A stretch of 64,000 nt of DNA from Xanthobacteraceae bacterium (GTDB taxonomy: Bacteria; Pseudomonadota; Alphaproteobacteria; Rhizobiales; Xanthobacteraceae). The stretch covers positions 1 to 64,000 of the forward strand of contig JANINJ010000087.1 in assembly GCA_024508855.1 (NCBI GenBank). The letters run 5' to 3'. The notes under the pieces are model-generated. The model saw only the letters and a list, made by a program, of their open reading frames with translations, did no database searches and had not been told where the DNA came from. Below are positions 61,833-64,000 of this stretch, piece by piece (the first letter of the stretch is position 1; each line of letters begins with the position of its first letter). The translations under genes were made by a program, and so were the position numbers.

Positions 61833-61962
61833 GAGAGAGAACCCTCAGGTATGAGTAGGCTTTTTTACGGTGGGTCGCCGCCGTTCGGACATCCGCTTGC
61901 GTATGGTCTGTGGTGCGCATCGCAGATCGGCCCGCTCGGCAACGATAATGAGGAGTAAAGTA

Positions 61963-62916
61963 TCAGGCAGCCTCGACGGTTTGGAGCAGCCGAAGCGCAT
62001 TGGTTCGTTCGATCGCAAGAAGAACGTCGGAAGGTAGTTCGAGGTTTGCGAGGCCCTTGATGCTGGCGACGGTGGTCGGCTCCGGGGCATACGGGTAGTC
62101 GCTGCCGAACAGCACCTGTTCATGGGAAACAAACCGCAGCAGAGAGCCGAAGATCAGCTTGTTCGCTGACAGGGCGGTGTCGAAATACAGCCGCTTCAGT
62201 TCGAACATTACCCCGTCCGGGACCTTGGCGCGAAACTCAGGGCGCATTTCAAGCCGTGCGATGCGCTCTGCCAGGAACGGAATCGTGCCGCCGGCGTGCG
62301 AAAAAATAAACCGGATATTGCGGGACTGCGTGAAAGTCCCGTTGATCAACAGGCTGGTGACGGCTTTGGTGGTCTCGAAGGGAAAATCGAGCGTGGCTGC
62401 GGGAATTCGAAGACGGTCCGGATGGCGGTCCGGTGATTCAGCCGGATGAAAGTGTACGATCGCACGACGGCGGTGCAGTTCCTCGAAGATCGGCGCGAAC
62501 TCGGGCTCGCCGGGATATTTTCCGTCGTAATTGGTCAGCAGACTGACGCCGTCAGCCTTCAACTCGTCGAATGCGTAGGCAATTTCGCGGAGGCTGCCTT
62601 CGACGTCAGGTAATGTGAGGCTTGCGAACAAGCCGAAGCGGCTTGGATGATCGTCTCGTACCCGTGCACCGTAGTCGTTGCATCCACGAGTCAGTCGTCG
62701 TGTTTTTTCGACATCGTCAAACCACAGATTGGGCGCGGAAAGCGAGGTGATCGCCTTCTCGATACCGTTGCGATCCATGGCTTCGATCGAGTGCTGCGGC
62801 GTCCATACCGGCGTCTTGCCCGATACGAGCAGCGGGCCAATGCGATCATCGCCTATCGCTTGGACATAGATCGGTGGCAAGATGTGGTGATGAATGTCGA
62901 TGCGATGTGCTGACAT
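61963..62916 (-). CDS. ACMSD-family amidohydrolase, second in cluster C
   Basis: A 317-residue amidohydrolase-2 protein with HxH metal ligands (RIDIHHHILPP; H9, H11), IVHFHPAES, FIFSHAGGTIPFLAER and LFGSDYPYAPEP carrying the catalytic Asp. Unlike the ExH enzyme at 51325, this one has the classical HxH motif. Such enzymes act as ACMSD-type decarboxylases or hydrate/hydrolyse ring-cleavage products (LigJ-like). The LigAB-type dioxygenase genes end just upstream on the same strand, so it may act on the ring-cleaved product. Confidence 0.85.
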   Translation of the reverse strand: MSAHRIDIHHHILPPIYVQAIGDDRIGPLLVSGKTPVWTPQHSIEAMDRNGIEKAITSLSAPNLWFDDVEKTRRLTRGCNDYGARVRDDHPSRFGLFASLTLPDVEGSLREIAYAFDELKADGVSLLTNYDGKYPGEPEFAPIFEELHRRRAIVHFHPAESPDRHPDRLRIPAATLDFPFETTKAVTSLLINGTFTQSRNIRFIFSHAGGTIPFLAERIARLEMRPEFRAKVPDGVMFELKRLYFDTALSANKLIFGSLLRFVSHEQVLFGSDYPYAPEPTTVASIKGLANLELPSDVLLAIERTNALRLLQTVEAA

Positions 62917-63022
62917 GAATGCCGATCGTGCGGGTCTTCGACCCTTGGTTATAAGTTAGTGGCCCCCATGCGTCGGCCTTGAATGCCGGCGCAGCAAAAC
63001 CTGTTTGGTGCGGGCGATCCAA

Positions 63023-63340
63023 CTATGTGTTCGGAATATCGCGGCTGTGACCCTGCAACGACGCAACGAGTTTGTTCGATGCTTCAACCGCGCCCTTGCC
63101 TGCATCATTGCCCCAGATGAATCGCGATAGCTGCCCGCCCAGATAAGGATGCATCCCGAGATCGTAGAGCGTGCGGAAGTCGCGCTCTTCGATGGCCTTG
63201 CGCTCTTCCGGCATCAATTTGTAACGATCGAGCACGGCGGCTTCGTTGCGCTTGAATTCTTCGCGCAGCTTCGGATCCCACTTCATGTCTTGAACCAGAT
63301 CATGAGCGGCGAGGTTTGGATTGAACTTTTCCCAAGCCAT
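63023..63340 (-). CDS. LigA-like small subunit of a class III extradiol dioxygenase
   Basis: A 105-residue helical protein from ATG 63340 (AGGA five bases upstream; an in-frame GTG at 63352 overlaps the LigB stop). LVQDMKWDPKLREEFKRNEAAVLDRYKLMPEERKAIEERD and LYDLGMHPYLGGQLSRFIWG-type segments (given in part) match the alpha subunit of protocatechuate 4,5-dioxygenase, which shapes the active site of LigB. It is coupled to the LigB-like gene. The family is firm, the substrate unsure. Confidence 0.88.
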   Translation of the reverse strand: MAWEKFNPNLAAHDLVQDMKWDPKLREEFKRNEAAVLDRYKLMPEERKAIEERDFRTLYDLGMHPYLGGQLSRFIWGNDAGKGAVEASNKLVASLQGHSRDIPNT

Positions 63341-63348
63341 GGCTTTCC

Positions 63349-64000
63349 TCACTGCTTTGCTTCGAGATCCCAGATCACCCCGCCGACGCCGCAGCGGAAG
63401 CTGGGCCAGCCGGTGTATCCGAACGATCGTCCTGGCCGCTCGCCGATGGCCGCCATCACTGGAAACCAGGAGAGTAGCTCTGCAGTCCCGCCAATCCCGG
63501 CTTCCTCCAACCGCTCAACGGTGATTTCCTTCAGGAGCTCTTTGTGGTCCCCCTTCACGCACAGATCAAGAAATGCGCGGTCGAATTCCTCGTCGATCTT
63601 GTAATACTTCACGCCGCCGGGCTCGTGGCTGAGCCCGCCTGACCCGAACAGCGCGACGCGCATATCCTTGGGCAGATCTTTTTCGATAAAGTCTCGCAAG
63701 GCCGTTCCGACCTCGTAGCACTTCTCCGGGCTCGGGAATGGCGGCACCGTACAGTTCTGCAGCACGGGGACCAGCGTGATCTCCGTCCGGTCGAGATCGG
63801 TCATCACGACCGGGACCGAGATGTTGTCGTCGAATTTCAGATTTTCTTCGCGCGACGACATCCGGATGCCGCGACGCGTCATACCCTGGAATAACGCCTT
63901 GGCCACGTCCGGATTGCCTTTGGCGGAGTAATCGCGGCAACCGATCCATTCCTGGAACCATTCATGCGGGCCGCTGTGCTGCGCCGCGGTCCCGATCAGA
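63349..64000 (-). CDS. LigB-like catalytic subunit of a class III extradiol dioxygenase, 3' part
   Basis: The frame runs off the right edge; 216 residues of an expected 280 or so are seen. They include HSGPHEWFQEWIGCRDY, the MTRRGIRMSSREENLKFDDNISVPV-type core (in part) and VALFGSGGLSHEPGG, where the His matches the catalytic acid/base of LigB. The end is WFPVMAAIGERPGRSFGYTGWPS-like (WFPVMAAIGE). The first iron-binding histidines lie outside the window. It should open a catechol-type ring next to the hydroxyls (4,5-cleavage) together with the LigA-like subunit. Confidence 0.88.
   Translation of the reverse strand, partial: LIGTAAQHSGPHEWFQEWIGCRDYSAKGNPDVAKALFQGMTRRGIRMSSREENLKFDDNISVPVVMTDLDRTEITLVPVLQNCTVPPFPSPEKCYEVGTALRDFIEKDLPKDMRVALFGSGGLSHEPGGVKYYKIDEEFDRAFLDLCVKGDHKELLKEITVERLEEAGIGGTAELLSWFPVMAAIGERPGRSFGYTGWPSFRCGVGGVIWDLEAKQ

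Noticed and set aside
5900-64000. Insertion sequences, CRISPR arrays or integrases
   Set aside because: No transposase, recombinase or spaced repeat array was seen despite the mosaic gene content.

Overview
The window looks like chromosomal DNA of a high-GC alphaproteobacterium of the Bradyrhizobium/Afipia (Oligotropha)/Rhodopseudomonas group. This rests on the gene content: a glnD gene, an aerobic CO-dehydrogenase cluster in the order coxC-M-S-L-D-E-F-G known from Oligotropha/Bradyrhizobium, and a large accessory block of aromatic or heteroaromatic catabolic genes with many ABC importers. No rRNA, CRISPR array, insertion sequence or integrase was seen. No database search was possible, so all family assignments come from motifs and recalled family features.

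Layout. 1-5.9 kb is a mixed region: the 5' part of glnD (runs off the left edge), a decayed ABC-ATPase fragment, OsmC, a ketopantoate-reductase-like enzyme, a DUF930 protein, a CAP-domain protein, a secreted hypothetical protein and tRNA-Arg(CCT). 6.1-14.9 kb is the cox operon on the minus strand. Its large subunit carries the form I motif AYRCSFR, so it should be a genuine CO dehydrogenase. The membrane regulator CoxC (MHYT + LytTR) heads the operon, and a pair of direct repeats 21 bp apart lies upstream of coxM.

15-36 kb is catabolic cluster A: a 3-hydroxyisobutyrate-dehydrogenase-like enzyme, BKACE/DUF849, VOC protein, two-component flavin monooxygenase with its reductase, TetR, Gfo/Idh/MocA, polysaccharide-deacetylase/allantoinase-like hydrolase, luciferase-like monooxygenase, LysR, a CoxMSL-type molybdenum hydroxylase, a branched-chain-type ABC importer, a cyclase/formamidase-type hydrolase, a HisD-type dehydrogenase and an SDR. 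Four promoter regions here share the palindrome ATTTATCGATCGATAAAT or close variants, which defines a local regulon, most simply controlled by the TetR at 19.3 kb.

36-47 kb is cluster B, mostly minus strand: a second Mo hydroxylase, an alpha/beta-hydrolase fold protein whose nucleophile position is glycine, a second branched-chain-type ABC importer, then a divergent GntR regulator and an ACMSD-type amidohydrolase. 47-48 kb is a gap holding the relic of an EmrB-type exporter.

48-64 kb is cluster C: cupin, aspartate-dehydrogenase-like protein, aldehyde dehydrogenase, an ExH-type amidohydrolase (likely decarboxylase), a third CoxMSL-like Mo hydroxylase, a TTG-started TetR, an MFS importer, a NitT/TauT-type ABC importer, another amidohydrolase and a LigA/LigB-type extradiol dioxygenase (LigB runs off the right edge). 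Five promoter regions in this cluster carry a second palindrome, GTTGACTAnnTAGTCAAC, close to the known RutR box. The TetR at 56.3 kb is the natural candidate to bind it.

Together clusters A-C read as three separately controlled uptake-plus-oxidation modules. Each pairs a dedicated importer with a CoxMSL-like hydroxylase and ring-opening or side-chain enzymes, as expected for N-heteroaromatic or aromatic carboxylate use. The actual substrates cannot be read from the sequence.
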